Shown piece after piece: positions 16,753 through 25,886 of a stretch of DNA of 64,000 bases. Location: positions 19,473 to 83,472 of the forward strand of contig CAVPLC010000060.1 in NCBI GenBank assembly GCA_963705835.1, read 5' to 3'. Position 1 is the stretch's first letter. Each line of letters starts with the position of its first letter. Position numbers and translations under genes: made by a program. Source of the DNA: Palsa-504 sp963705835. Its GTDB lineage: Bacteria > Actinomycetota > Actinomycetes > Streptosporangiales > Streptosporangiaceae. The notes beneath the pieces are model-generated. The model was not told the origin of the DNA. It did not search any database and saw nothing but the letters and a program-made list of their open reading frames with translations.

Positions 16753-19472
16753 TGGAGTCGGCAGAGATCGCCCGCCGCTTCCTTGCGTATTTCAAGCAGC
16801 AAGGGCACACCATCGTGCCTTCGGCCTCCCTGGTCGCCGACGATCCCACGGTGCTGTTCGTCATCGCGGGCATGCAGCCGTTCAAGCCGTACCTGCTCGG
16901 ACAGCGGACCCCACCGCACAAGCGGATCGCGGACGTGCAGAAGTGCGTGCGCACCCTCGACATCGAAGAGGTGGGCAAGACCACCCGGCACGCCACGTTC
17001 TTCCAGATGCTCGGCAACTGGTCGTTCGGTGATTACTTCAAGGAAGGCGCGATCACCTTCGCCTGGGAGCTGCTGACCAGGTCCGAGGCGGACGGCGGCT
17101 TCGGGTTCCCGGAGAGCAAGCTGTGGGCCACGGTGCTGCACGGCGACGACGAGGCGTTCGTGATCTGGCGGGACCAGATCGGGCTGCCGGAAAGCCGGAT
17201 CCAGCACCGCGGCCTGGCCGACAACTACTGGCACATGGGCGTGCCGGGCCCCGGCGGCCCGTGCTCGGAGATTTACTACGACCGCGGGTCCGAGTACGGC
17301 CGCGACGGCGGCCCCGAGGTGGACGAGGACCGGTTCCTCGAGGTCTGGAACCTGGTCTTCATGCAGGACCAGCTGAGCAAGGTCCGGGCCAAGGACGACT
17401 TCGACATCGAGGGCCCGCTGCCGACCAAGAACATCGACACCGGCATGGGCCTGGAGCGGATGGCCTCCATCCTGCAGGGCGTCGACAACCTGTACGAGAT
17501 CGACACCACATGGAAGATCCTGGACCGGGCGGCCGAGCTGACCGAGCAGAGTTACGGCCGCGACCACCGCAACGACGTTGCCCTCCGCGTCATCGCCGAC
17601 CACGTGCGCAGCGCGGTGATGCTGATCGAGGACGGCGTGCTGCCGGGCAACGAGGGCCGCGGCTACGTGCTGCGGCGCATCATGCGGCGCAGCATCAGGA
17701 ACCTGCGCCTGCTGTCCGGCGCCCAGCGCGGCGGCGGCACCGGACACCAGGAGCACTTCATCCACGACCTCACCGCGGTCGCGATCGAGGCCATGGCGCC
17801 GCTGTATCCCGAACTGAGAAGGGACGCGGCGAACATCCACACGGTCATGGACGCGGAGGAAGCGGCGTTCGGCAGCACACTGCGCACCGGCACGGCCATC
17901 TTCGAGGCCGCGGTCGAGGAGAACCGCCGCAAGCACCAGGGCACGATCTCCGGCGCGCAGGCCTTCCAGCTGCACGACACCTACGGCTTCCCGATCGACC
18001 TGACCCTGGAGATGGCGTCGGAGCAGGGCCTGTCTGTCGACGAGGAAGGCTTCCGCCGCCTGATGGGCGAGCAGAAGGAGCGCGCCAGGAGGGACGCGGC
18101 CGGGAAGAAGACCGGCAACGTCGACATCTCGGTCTACGCCGACCTGCTCGAGCGGTCAGGCTCGGTCACCTTCACCGGCTACGACCAGGTATCGGGCGAG
18201 GCCACGGTGCTCGGCCTGCTGGTCGACGGCGTCCCGGTCCGGGCGGCAGGCGCGGGCACCGAGGTGGACGTGATCCTGGACCGCACGCCGTTCTACGCCG
18301 AGGGCGGCGGCCAGCTCGCCGACGCGGGCATCATCACCCTGGACGGCGGCGTGGTCGACGTCTCCGACGTGCAGACCCCGCTGACCGGGCTGATCGTGCA
18401 CCGCGGCAAGGTCAGGACCGGCGAGGTCACCACGGGCGCGCCCGCGCACGCGGAGATCGACATCGAGCGGCGCCGGGCGCTGTCCCGGTCGCACACCGCG
18501 ACCCACCTGGTGCACCGCGCGCTGCGCAACGCCCTGGGCGAGTCCGCGGCGCAGGCCGGCTCGGAGAACGCGCCCGGCCGGCTCAGGTTCGACTTCACCG
18601 CCCAGGGGGCCGTGCCGCTGAGCGTACTGCGGGACAGCGAGGACGAGGTCAACGCGGTGCTGGTCAACGACCTGGGCGTGCACGCGTACTACACCTCCCA
18701 GGAGGAGGCGCGCGAGATGGGCGCGCTGGCCCTGTTCGGTGAGAAGTACGGCAACCGGGTCCGGGTGGTCGAGGTCGGCGACTACTCACGGGAGCTATGC
18801 GGCGGCACGCACGTGGCCAGGTCCGGTCAGCTCGGCCTGGTCAAGGTGCTCGGCGAGGCGTCGATAGGGTCAGGAGTAAGAAGGATCGAGGCGCTGGTGG
18901 GCCTGGACGCGTTCCGCTTCCTGGCCCGCGAGAGCGTGCTAGTCAACCAGCTCAGCGAGCAGCTCAAGGCGCCTCGCGAGCAGTTGCCCGAGCGCATCTC
19001 GGGCATCCTGGGCAGGCTCAGGGACGCCGAACGCGAACTGCAGCGGCTGCGGGCCGCCCAGCTGCTCGAATCGGCCGGGGAGATCGCAGCCGGCGCGGAG
19101 GACATCGGCGGGATGGCCCTGGTCGCGCACCGCGTGCCCGACGGCACCGAGCCGGACGACATCCGCAAGCTCGCGCTCGACGTGCGCGGCCGGGTGCCGC
19201 GAGGCCAGCCCGCGGTGGTCATGATCGCCGGCGTGCCCGCGGACCGGCCGGTGGTGGTGATCGCGGTCAACGAGGCGGGCCGCGGCTTCGGCCTGTCCGC
19301 CGGCGCCCTGGTCGGCGTGGCCGCCCGGGCCCTCGGCGGTGGCGGCGGCGGCCGGCCGGATGTGGCCCAGGGCGGCGGGTCACCTGTCACTCCGGACCGT
19401 CAGGGCGCGGTCGATGAGGCGTTTGATGCTGTTCGTGCCGCTTTGCGGGACATACACGGGTCGGCTAGGTAA
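16752..19472 (+). CDS. alaS: Alanyl-tRNA synthetase
   Basis: Charges tRNA-Ala and clears mischarged Ser/Gly through its editing domain. The 906-residue protein has the class II catalytic core at the N-terminus (ESAEIARRFLAYFKQQGHT, ATFFQMLGNWSFGDYFK), the editing-domain zinc motifs HTATHLVHRAL (about residue 580) and CGGTHV (about 682-687), and a C-terminal C-Ala region ending in a Gly-rich segment. The ATG overlaps the previous stop. The downstream order alaS-ruvX-mltG-aroE is conserved in actinobacteria. Confidence 0.96.
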   Translation: MESAEIARRFLAYFKQQGHTIVPSASLVADDPTVLFVIAGMQPFKPYLLGQRTPPHKRIADVQKCVRTLDIEEVGKTTRHATFFQMLGNWSFGDYFKEGAITFAWELLTRSEADGGFGFPESKLWATVLHGDDEAFVIWRDQIGLPESRIQHRGLADNYWHMGVPGPGGPCSEIYYDRGSEYGRDGGPEVDEDRFLEVWNLVFMQDQLSKVRAKDDFDIEGPLPTKNIDTGMGLERMASILQGVDNLYEIDTTWKILDRAAELTEQSYGRDHRNDVALRVIADHVRSAVMLIEDGVLPGNEGRGYVLRRIMRRSIRNLRLLSGAQRGGGTGHQEHFIHDLTAVAIEAMAPLYPELRRDAANIHTVMDAEEAAFGSTLRTGTAIFEAAVEENRRKHQGTISGAQAFQLHDTYGFPIDLTLEMASEQGLSVDEEGFRRLMGEQKERARRDAAGKKTGNVDISVYADLLERSGSVTFTGYDQVSGEATVLGLLVDGVPVRAAGAGTEVDVILDRTPFYAEGGGQLADAGIITLDGGVVDVSDVQTPLTGLIVHRGKVRTGEVTTGAPAHAEIDIERRRALSRSHTATHLVHRALRNALGESAAQAGSENAPGRLRFDFTAQGAVPLSVLRDSEDEVNAVLVNDLGVHAYYTSQEEAREMGALALFGEKYGNRVRVVEVGDYSRELCGGTHVARSGQLGLVKVLGEASIGSGVRRIEALVGLDAFRFLARESVLVNQLSEQLKAPREQLPERISGILGRLRDAERELQRLRAAQLLESAGEIAAGAEDIGGMALVAHRVPDGTEPDDIRKLALDVRGRVPRGQPAVVMIAGVPADRPVVVIAVNEAGRGFGLSAGALVGVAARALGGGGGGRPDVAQGGGSPVTPDRQGAVDEAFDAVRAALRDIHGSAR

Positions 19473-19481
19473 CGTATTGCC

Positions 19482-20105
19482 ATGCCGTTGCGCCCTCGCG
19501 GGGCCGGATCGCGCCCTGCCGGGGCATGGACCCCTGGACCCGCTGCGACCAGGCCCGCCTGCAGGCCCCTCGCTCACTTCGGCATTCCCGCGCAGGCGGG
19601 CCCGGTGAGGCCCGGCCGGATGGGTCCCGGCCCGATGAGGCCCGGCCCGATGCGGCAGGGCGTGCGCGTGGCGGTCGACGTGGGCTCGGTCCGGGTCGGG
19701 GTCGCCCGCAGCGACCCGGGCGGCATCCTGGCCAGCCCGCTGGCCGTCGTCCGATCCGGGCCTGGTGACCTGGACGAGCTGGCCCGGCTGGCCGGGGACG
19801 CGATCGAGGTCATCGTGGGCCTGCCCACCTCGCTGTCGGGCCGGGAAGGCGCCGCCGCGGCCGCCGCGCGGCGCTTCGCCGCGGACCTGGCCGCCCGGCT
19901 CGCGCCCGTCCCGGTGCGGCTGGTGGACGAGCGCTTCACCACCACGCAGGCGCACGGCGCGCTACGCCAGGGCGGGAAGGATTCCCGCGCCCGCCGCCGG
20001 GTCGTCGACGCGGCGGCCGCCGCCGTCCTGCTCCAAGCCGCCCTGGACGCCGAACGTGCCACCGGGCGCCCCCCTGGCCAGCTCGTGACGGGAGCTCATG
20101 CATGA
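19482..20105 (+). CDS. ruvX: Holliday junction resolvase-like RuvX (YqgF)
   Basis: RNase H-fold nuclease implicated in Holliday junction resolution and 16S rRNA maturation. The core begins GVRVAVDVGSVRVGVARSD with the catalytic Asp, continues VIVGLPTSLSGREG and RLVDERFTT, and ends in VDAAAAAVLLQAAL. The reading frame gives 207 residues, but the first 56 are low-complexity Pro/Gly/Arg sequence. ATG at 19650 (MRQGVRVAVDVG) would give a normal-length 151-residue protein and may be the true start. Its end overlaps the mltG start. Confidence 0.88.
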   Translation: MPLRPRGAGSRPAGAWTPGPAATRPACRPLAHFGIPAQAGPVRPGRMGPGPMRPGPMRQGVRVAVDVGSVRVGVARSDPGGILASPLAVVRSGPGDLDELARLAGDAIEVIVGLPTSLSGREGAAAAAARRFAADLAARLAPVPVRLVDERFTTTQAHGALRQGGKDSRARRRVVDAAAAAVLLQAALDAERATGRPPGQLVTGAHA

Positions 20106-21691
20106 GCGAGAACGGAGCCACCTGGCCCCCGGCCCCGCCGGGCTCACGGGCCCCGCGCACCCCGCAGGGCACCCAGGGACTCCCGCGGCCGCTGCCACCC
20201 GGCTACGAGCCGGTCCACCACGAGCCCCGGGCCGCCGATCCGCGGTTCGCCGAACCGGGGCGCGGCGAGGACTCGCCGTGGCGCCGGACGCAGCGGCAGT
20301 CCCGCCCCGAGACGAGCGGCTGGCATCAGGGCGGCCCGGTGCCGCTCAGCTACGGAGGCGATCCTCGCGATCCCGGCGCAGGCGAGTTCTACTCACCGGG
20401 CCCGCACGGCAACCCCGACCCCAGGACCCCCGAGAATCCCGGCGACCAGTACGGCGGCACGGACCCCAGGACCCCCGAGAATCCCTACGGCCAGTACGAG
20501 GACGACGATCGCTACGACACCTCGGACCGGTTCGTCCCCGGCTTCGCCGACTACGGCGACGCAGGCGACCAGGGCGGTCGCGGGTCCCGGCGCAAGGCCG
20601 CCCGCCGGTCCGCCGCCCGCGGGCAGCGTCCGGGCAGGTCCAGGCGCCGCCGGTTCCGCTGGATCGCGCCGCTGGCCGCCCTGCTGGTCATCCTGGTCCC
20701 GATCGGGGTCGGCGGCGGCTACGTGTACAGCTTCTACATGAGCAAGTACCACCCGGCCGACTACTCGGGCCCGGGCACCGGCTACATCGTGGTCCAGGTC
20801 CCCGCGAACGCCAACCCGACCAGCTTCGGGCCGACGCTGGCCCAGCTCGGCGTGGTGGCCAGCGCCCGCGCGTTCGTCCTGGCCGCCGAGCACAGCTCGA
20901 GCCCGAACGGCATGCTGCCCGGCTTTTACGGCATGCGCAAGCACATGCAGGCGTCCCTGGCCTACGCGCTGCTGATCGACCCGAAGAACCTCGTCCAGGT
21001 TCCGGTCACGATCCCGGAGGGCTTGCGGCTCAGCCAGATCGTGGCCGTGCTCGGCAAGAAATCGGGCCTCGCGGCCAGCGCCTTCGACCAGGTCCTCAAG
21101 GACCCGGCGCAGCTTCACCTGCCCGCGTACGCGGGCGGCAAGGCCGAGGGCTACCTGTTCCCCGCGACCTACGAGGTGCAGCCGCACGAGACCGCGCTCG
21201 GCGTGCTGGCCGGCATGGTACAGCGGTTCGACCAGGAGGCCGCGGCGGTCAACCTGCCCGCGGCCGCCCGCCAGGTGCACCTGACCGAAGGCCAGGTCAT
21301 CATCATGGCCAGCCTGGTGCAAGCCGAGGGCGGCAGGCTGTCGGACTACCCGAAGATCGCCAGGGTCATCTACAACCGGCTGCACCAGGACATCCCGCTG
21401 CAGTTGGACAGCACGGTGCTCTACGGCCTGAACGCCTACGGCATCCTGGCCAGCGACGCCCAGCTCAGCAGCAACTCGCCGTACAACACCTACAAGCACA
21501 AGGGCCTGACGCCCGGCCCGATCGACAGCCCGGGGGCCGCGGCGATCCAGGCCGTGCTGAACCCCGCGCCAGGAAACTGGCTGTACTTCGTGACGGTGAA
21601 CCCGAAGACACACGAGACCCTGTTCACCTCGAGCCAGGCACAGTTCGAGCAGTTCGAGCAGGAACTGCGGCACAACCTGGGGCAGGGCTGA
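20102..21691 (+). CDS. mltG: Endolytic murein transglycosylase MltG
   Basis: Membrane-bound lytic transglycosylase that cuts nascent glycan strands and helps set their length. The 529-residue protein has a long hydrophilic, repeat-containing cytoplasmic N-terminus (twice PRTPENPxxQY) and one membrane segment at about residues 188-212. A LysM-like region follows, then the YceG catalytic domain with Glu in SLVQAEGGRLSDYPKIARVI (about residue 409), VIYNRL, LQLDSTV, and LTPGPIDSPG near the C-terminus. The overlap with ruvX (ATGCATGA) suggests translational coupling. Confidence 0.93.
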   Translation: MSENGATWPPAPPGSRAPRTPQGTQGLPRPLPPGYEPVHHEPRAADPRFAEPGRGEDSPWRRTQRQSRPETSGWHQGGPVPLSYGGDPRDPGAGEFYSPGPHGNPDPRTPENPGDQYGGTDPRTPENPYGQYEDDDRYDTSDRFVPGFADYGDAGDQGGRGSRRKAARRSAARGQRPGRSRRRRFRWIAPLAALLVILVPIGVGGGYVYSFYMSKYHPADYSGPGTGYIVVQVPANANPTSFGPTLAQLGVVASARAFVLAAEHSSSPNGMLPGFYGMRKHMQASLAYALLIDPKNLVQVPVTIPEGLRLSQIVAVLGKKSGLAASAFDQVLKDPAQLHLPAYAGGKAEGYLFPATYEVQPHETALGVLAGMVQRFDQEAAAVNLPAAARQVHLTEGQVIIMASLVQAEGGRLSDYPKIARVIYNRLHQDIPLQLDSTVLYGLNAYGILASDAQLSSNSPYNTYKHKGLTPGPIDSPGAAAIQAVLNPAPGNWLYFVTVNPKTHETLFTSSQAQFEQFEQELRHNLGQG

Positions 21692-22548
21692 CCGGCCGCG
21701 GTCCGGCCCTGGCGGCCCGCGCCGCGGTGCTGGGCTCGCCGATCGCGCACTCGCTGTCGCCCGTGCTGCACCGGGCCGCGTACGCCGCCCTGGGCCTGGA
21801 CGGCTGGACCTATGACGCGATCGAGTGCGACGAGGCCAGCCTGCCCGCGCTGATCGCCTCCTGCGACCAGTCCTGGGCGGGGCTCTCGCTGACCATGCCG
21901 CTGAAGCGGGCGGTGCTGCCGCTGCTGGACCGCACCGAGCCGCTGGCCACCGAGGTCGGCGGGGCTAACACGGTGGTGTTCGGCGGCGGCCAGCGCCATG
22001 GGTACAACACCGACGTCCCTGGCATGGTGGCGGCCCTGGCCGAGGCCGGGGTGACCTCCCCGGCCGGCGCCACTATCCTCGGCGCCGGCGCGACCGCCTG
22101 CGCCGCCCTCGCCGCGTTGCGCGCGACCGGCCTGGCCACCGCGGTGGTCCAGATCCGCGATCAGGCCCGGGCCGGCGACCTGCTGGCTGCCGCGCGCCGG
22201 CTGGGCGTGGGCGTCGAGCTGCGCCCGTTCGGCTCCGAGGTCCGCGACGGCGACCTGCTGGTTTCCACCGTCCCGCCCGGCGCCGCGGATTTTTATTCCG
22301 AACGGTCCTGGGTCCCCCGCGCTCGCCCCAGCGCCGTGCTCGACGTGGTGTACCACCCCTGGCCCACCCCCCTGGCCCAGGCCGCCGCGAAGTCGGGCGC
22401 CATCGTGGTCAGCGGCTTCGACCTGCTCCTGCACCAGGCCGCCCGCCAGGTTGAGCTGATGACCGGCCTGGAGCCTGCCCCCCTGGAACCCATGCGCGCC
22501 GCCGGCCGATCCGAAGTGACCCGCCGCGCCCAAGCCCCCGCCCGCTGA
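21688..22548 (+). CDS. aroE: Shikimate dehydrogenase
   Basis: Reduces 3-dehydroshikimate to shikimate with NADPH in aromatic amino-acid synthesis. The product has the substrate site SPIAHSLSPVLHRAAY, catalytic Lys region LSLTMPLKRAVLP, GGANTVVF, NTDVPGM, a nucleotide-binding turn ILGAGATACA and a C-terminal GFDLLLHQAARQVELM. The start is not obvious. CTG at 21688 overlaps the mltG stop (CTGA) and keeps the first beta strand (ARAAVLGSP), while the first ordinary start, GTG at 21727, would remove it. A coupled CTG start is therefore favoured. The frame is open far upstream through mltG by chance. Confidence 0.88.
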   Translation: MTGRGPALAARAAVLGSPIAHSLSPVLHRAAYAALGLDGWTYDAIECDEASLPALIASCDQSWAGLSLTMPLKRAVLPLLDRTEPLATEVGGANTVVFGGGQRHGYNTDVPGMVAALAEAGVTSPAGATILGAGATACAALAALRATGLATAVVQIRDQARAGDLLAAARRLGVGVELRPFGSEVRDGDLLVSTVPPGAADFYSERSWVPRARPSAVLDVVYHPWPTPLAQAAAKSGAIVVSGFDLLLHQAARQVELMTGLEPAPLEPMRAAGRSEVTRRAQAPAR

Positions 22549-22623
22549 ACCTATTGCGTCAGTCCGTCCGTACCTCCTGCCGCGCACGGCCACGCCGGCC
22601 GTCGTGAAAAGGAGGAACTGAGA

Positions 22624-23829
22624 ATGAGAAAGCTAGCCGTCGCTGCCGCCCTGGCGATAGCGGCCACCGCCGCGACCACGGCGACCGCCCCGCTGGCGTC
22701 CGCAGCGCCGCCGCGGTGGACGATCCAGACCACTACCAACCCGGTCGGCACCAGCGGCAGCAATGTCCTCCAGGCGGTGTCGTGCCCGTCCGCCACGGCC
22801 TGCCTAGCGGTCGGCTTCACCAAGTCAGGCCACGTGGCTAGGGCCATAGCCGAATCCTGGAATGGCACCAGCTGGACGACCGCACCCTCGCCTGCCCCGG
22901 TCAAGGCCTTCCAGAGTGACCTGGACGCGGTCTCGTGCACCTCGGCCACCGCCTGCGCCGCGGTTGGCCTCTACCGTGACTTCGGCGGTACACAGTACGT
23001 CCTCGCCGAAACCTGGAACGGCACCAGCTGGACCGTCCAGGACGCGCAGCAACCGGCCGGTACGCAACCCGTTCTCACCGGCGTGTCCTGCGTATCGGCC
23101 ACGGATTGTGAAGCCGTCGGCAGCTTCTACATCCAGTCCACGCCGAACTACACCGACCTCGCGGAGGTCTGGAACGGCCAGTACTGGGCGATCCAGCCCA
23201 CCCACGCCGCGTTCAGCAAGATGGACTTCGAGCTGAACTCGGTCTCGTGCTCGTCGCCGTCGTTCTGCCTGGCCGTCGGCCAGTATCAGTCGCTGTTCGG
23301 CAGTGCCCCGTACCGCGCGACCTGGGCCGAGCAGTGGAACGGCTCGAGCTGGTCCGGCCTGTTCCCCGATGTCGAAGGCACCGCCAGCAACCTCGCCGCC
23401 GTATCGTGCACCGTGGCGACGACCGACTGCACCGCGGTCGGCTCGTACCAAGATGCGAGCGGCAACGAGTTCCCGCTGGCCGAGCGGTGGAGCGGCTTGA
23501 CCTGGGCGCTCCAGTTCCCCGCGTCTTCCGCCGTCGCCACCGACATGATCTTCACCGGGGTGTCGTGCCCGGCCGCCACGGCCTGCATGGCGGTCGGCGC
23601 CACGGACGTGCCCGCGATCAGCCCGGGCACGGTGGTGACCGTCGCGCAGTCCTGGAACGGCTCGACCTGGACGCTCGACAACACGCCAAACCCCTTCGGC
23701 GCGCAGGCGAGCATCCTGAACGCCGTATCCTGCCCGACCGCGGTCGTCTGCACCGGCGTCGGGTCGTCGAGCAGCCCGGTCTCCTCGGGCCCGGCCCCCG
23801 TCAGCACGCTCGCCGAGCGCTACTCCTAA
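22624..23829 (+). CDS. Secreted seven-repeat Cys-pair protein, probable beta-propeller
   Basis: The 401-residue protein has a signal peptide (residues 1 to about 28, MRKLAVAAALAIAAT...ASAA). It then has seven repeats of about 50 residues, each with a core like VSCxSATACxAVG followed by AExWNGTSWT. Each repeat carries two Cys five or six residues apart, which would suit a disulfide per blade, and seven units fit a closed seven-bladed propeller. Families of such extracellular repeat proteins are seen in actinobacteria without a known function. The ribosome site AAAAGGAGG is excellent. No sortase signal or C-terminal anchor is visible, so secretion is likely. Confidence 0.75.
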   Translation: MRKLAVAAALAIAATAATTATAPLASAAPPRWTIQTTTNPVGTSGSNVLQAVSCPSATACLAVGFTKSGHVARAIAESWNGTSWTTAPSPAPVKAFQSDLDAVSCTSATACAAVGLYRDFGGTQYVLAETWNGTSWTVQDAQQPAGTQPVLTGVSCVSATDCEAVGSFYIQSTPNYTDLAEVWNGQYWAIQPTHAAFSKMDFELNSVSCSSPSFCLAVGQYQSLFGSAPYRATWAEQWNGSSWSGLFPDVEGTASNLAAVSCTVATTDCTAVGSYQDASGNEFPLAERWSGLTWALQFPASSAVATDMIFTGVSCPAATACMAVGATDVPAISPGTVVTVAQSWNGSTWTLDNTPNPFGAQASILNAVSCPTAVVCTGVGSSSSPVSSGPAPVSTLAERYS

Positions 23830-23924
23830 CCACCCCGCCGACCGGAACTGGCGCCGCGGCACCCGATGGGCCCGCGGCGCCAGACGGCCCCGCGGCGCCC
23901 TGTGCCACGGGCCCTGCATATCGC

Positions 23925-23976
23925 GACAACCACGTGGTTGTCACAGTCATGTGCACCTGACCACCTGGTTGTCACA
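23925..23976. promoter_or_regulatory. 18-bp palindrome and direct repeat
   Basis: GACAACCACGTGGTTGTC (23925-23942) is a perfect palindrome. GGTTGTCACA occurs at 23937-23946 and again at 23967-23976, 30 bp apart. The site lies in the 190 bases between the secreted-protein gene and the IS3 element, after GC-rich inverted repeats (about 23850-23900) that may end the upstream transcript. It looks like a regulator site whose target gene may have been displaced by the IS. Confidence 0.4.
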
Positions 23977-24075
23977 ACGACGTGGTTCAATCCATCCGAC
24001 AAGAAAAACTTCGCCAACGCTCTGAATCGCCCCGGAGTTTCCGGAGGCTCCATCTTGTGAGAGGAAGATGGAGTC

Positions 24076-24402
24076 GTGGGACGTGGAATGAGCTATCCGC
24101 CGGAGCTGCGGGAGCGCGCGATCCGGATGGTCGCCGAGGTGCGGCCGGAGTACCCGTCGGACTGGCCCGCGATCAAAGCGGTTGCGGGCAAGCTGGGGAT
24201 CGGCAGTGCGGAGACGCTGCGCAAATGGGTCCGCCAGGCCGAGGTCGATGGCGGGACGCGGCCGGGCGTGAGCAGTGAGGAGTCCGGCGAGCTGCGTAAG
24301 CTCCGCGCCGAGGTGCGGGAACTGCGGCGGGCGAATGAGATCCTCAAGGCGGCCTCGGCTTTCTTCGCGGCGGAGCTCGACCGCCCGCAGCGCTCCTGGT
24401 GA
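24076..24402 (+). CDS. IS3-family transposase OrfA
   Basis: OrfA is the DNA-binding part of the IS3 transposase. The 108-residue protein has a helix-turn-helix (YPPELRERAIRMVAEV ... ETLRKWVRQAEVD) followed by a leucine-zipper-like coiled coil (ELRKLRAEVRELRRANEIL). Its stop overlaps the GTG of orfB by 4 bases. IS3 elements normally make the active OrfAB by a -1 frameshift in this overlap. Confidence 0.9.
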   Translation: MGRGMSYPPELRERAIRMVAEVRPEYPSDWPAIKAVAGKLGIGSAETLRKWVRQAEVDGGTRPGVSSEESGELRKLRAEVRELRRANEILKAASAFFAAELDRPQRSW

Positions 24403-24815
24403 GGTTCATCAGCGAGCACAAGACCCGGTTCGGGGTCGAGCCGATCTGCCGCGTGCTGACCCAGCACGGCTGCCAGATCGCCCCGTCCACCTATTACGAC
24501 GCCGCCCGGCGCCGTCCTTCGGCCAGGACTGTCCGTGACGGCCAGCTGAAGGCCTCGATCAGCCGGGTGCATAGGGATAATTACGGCGTCTACGGCGCCC
24601 GCAAGATCTGGCTCCAGCTGAACCGGGAAGGCACGCCGGTGGCCCGGTGCACGGTGGAACGGCTGATGCGCGAGCTGGGCCTGGCCGGCGCGCGCCGCGG
24701 CAGGCGGGTCCGCACCACCATTCCGGCCCCGGCTGCAGCACGCCCGGCCGACCTGGTGCGGCGCCAGTTCAGCCCGGCCGCGCCGGACCGGCTCTGGGTC
24801 GCCGACTTCACGTAT
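24399..24815 (+). pseudogene. IS3 OrfB transposase, 5' fragment
   Basis: The first half of the DDE integrase-type transposase: RFISEHKTRFGVEPICRVL, the YGVYGARKIWLQLNREG region and the first catalytic Asp in RLWVADFTY. The homology stops at FTY where the RIT element begins. The frame then runs into element sequence and stops at 24852-24854. The remainder of the gene resumes at about 27946. Confidence 0.88.
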
Positions 24816-24842
24816 TCGGCTCAGCTCGCGGTTATGTGCAGT
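24809..24842 (+). repeat. RIT left terminal inverted repeat
   Basis: Begins CACGTATTCGGCTCAGCTCG and ends TTATGTGCAGT; it is a perfect 34-bp inverse of 27891-27924. The inner decamer TTATGTGCAG (24832-24841) faces an inverted near-copy CTGGACATAA at 24910-24919, a likely pair of recombinase arm sites. Confidence 0.85.
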
Positions 24843-24968
24843 CCGGCAGGCTGAACGTGGGTGCGGCCCTGTGCTGGCTGGGTTTGGCGCTCGCCGGTGG
24901 TGGTCGTAGCTGGACATAACGCGACACTCCTTGTGTGTCCGATCGGTTCGGAAGACAAGGAGAAGCTG

Positions 24969-25886
24969 GTGACAAGTCGTGATCGATTGACGCTGGAGGA
25001 AGTGCTCGCGGCTTTCGACGAGCATCTGCGGCGCACTCGCGGTGTGTGCGCGGGGACGCGGCGGAACTACGCCAGGTTCGCGGGCGCGTTCCTGCAGGCG
25101 GTGTTCGCCGGGGGCCCGGTGGTGGTCGCGGAGATCCGGGTGCAGCATGTGATCGGCTTCGTCGCGGCGGCGACGCGCCGCTACCAGCCGCGGACGGTGG
25201 AGCTGGCGGCCTCGGCGCTGCGCTCGTTCTTCCGGTTCCTGCGCGCGGAAGGGCTGCGTGAGGATCGGCTGGAGGACGCGGTCCCGATGGTGCCGCACCG
25301 CCCGGCCGGTCTTGTCCGGCATCTGGGGCCCGGGCGGTTGGAGCAGCTGATCGCCTCGCTGGACTCCTCCTCGCCCCGCGGGCTGCGGGACCGGGCGATC
25401 ATCTTGTGCATGGCCCGGCTGGGGCTACGGGCCAGCGAGGTCGTGCAGTTGCGGCTGGAGGATCTGGACTGGCGCAACGCGGTGGTGCGGGTGCGGGCCC
25501 GCAAGACCGGTCACGGCGCGCTGCTGCCGCTGACCGCGCAGGTGGGAACGGCGCTGGCCGCCTACCTGCAGCACGGCCGCCCGGACACCCCGGTGCGTCA
25601 GGTGTTCGTGCTGCACTGGCTGCGGGCCGGAGCGCCGATCAGCGGCAGCATCGTCGGCCGCGCCGTGGACAACGCACTCCGGCGTGCGGGGATGGATGCG
25701 CCGGTGCGCGGGGCGAATCTGCTCCGCCACTCACTGGCCACCGACCTGCTCGACCGCGGGGCCAGCCTGCCCGAGATCGCGGACCTGTTCGGGCACTCTT
25801 CGCTGGCCACCACCCGGATCTACGCTGAGGTCGATGTCGCGGCGCTGCGTGAGGTCGCGCTGCCGTGGCCGCAGGCGACGTCGTGA
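24969..25886 (+). CDS. RIT tyrosine recombinase A
   Basis: A 305-residue phage-integrase-family recombinase with a SAM-like N-terminal core-binding domain (TLEEVLAAFDEHLRRTRG) and a C-terminal catalytic domain. Active-site Arg lies in ARLGLRASEVVQLRLEDL, HxxR-like LLRHSLATDLL, GHSSLATTRIY with the nucleophilic Tyr. The frame opens at 24861, but GTG 24969 follows AAGGAGAAGC and gives a normal start. Its end overlaps the next recombinase by 22 bases. Confidence 0.88.
   Translation: MTSRDRLTLEEVLAAFDEHLRRTRGVCAGTRRNYARFAGAFLQAVFAGGPVVVAEIRVQHVIGFVAAATRRYQPRTVELAASALRSFFRFLRAEGLREDRLEDAVPMVPHRPAGLVRHLGPGRLEQLIASLDSSSPRGLRDRAIILCMARLGLRASEVVQLRLEDLDWRNAVVRVRARKTGHGALLPLTAQVGTALAAYLQHGRPDTPVRQVFVLHWLRAGAPISGSIVGRAVDNALRRAGMDAPVRGANLLRHSLATDLLDRGASLPEIADLFGHSSLATTRIYAEVDVAALREVALPWPQATS

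Noticed and set aside
19500..19650. Pro/Gly-rich N-terminal extension of RuvX considered as a domain
   Set aside because: It is low complexity and repeats GPxxMRPGP-like sequence; the RuvX core begins at the ATG near 19650, so it is probably not translated.
20098..21687. A plus-strand frame continuous with aroE through the whole of mltG
   Set aside because: The upstream part is a shadow of mltG in another phase; homology to shikimate dehydrogenase begins only at about 21709.
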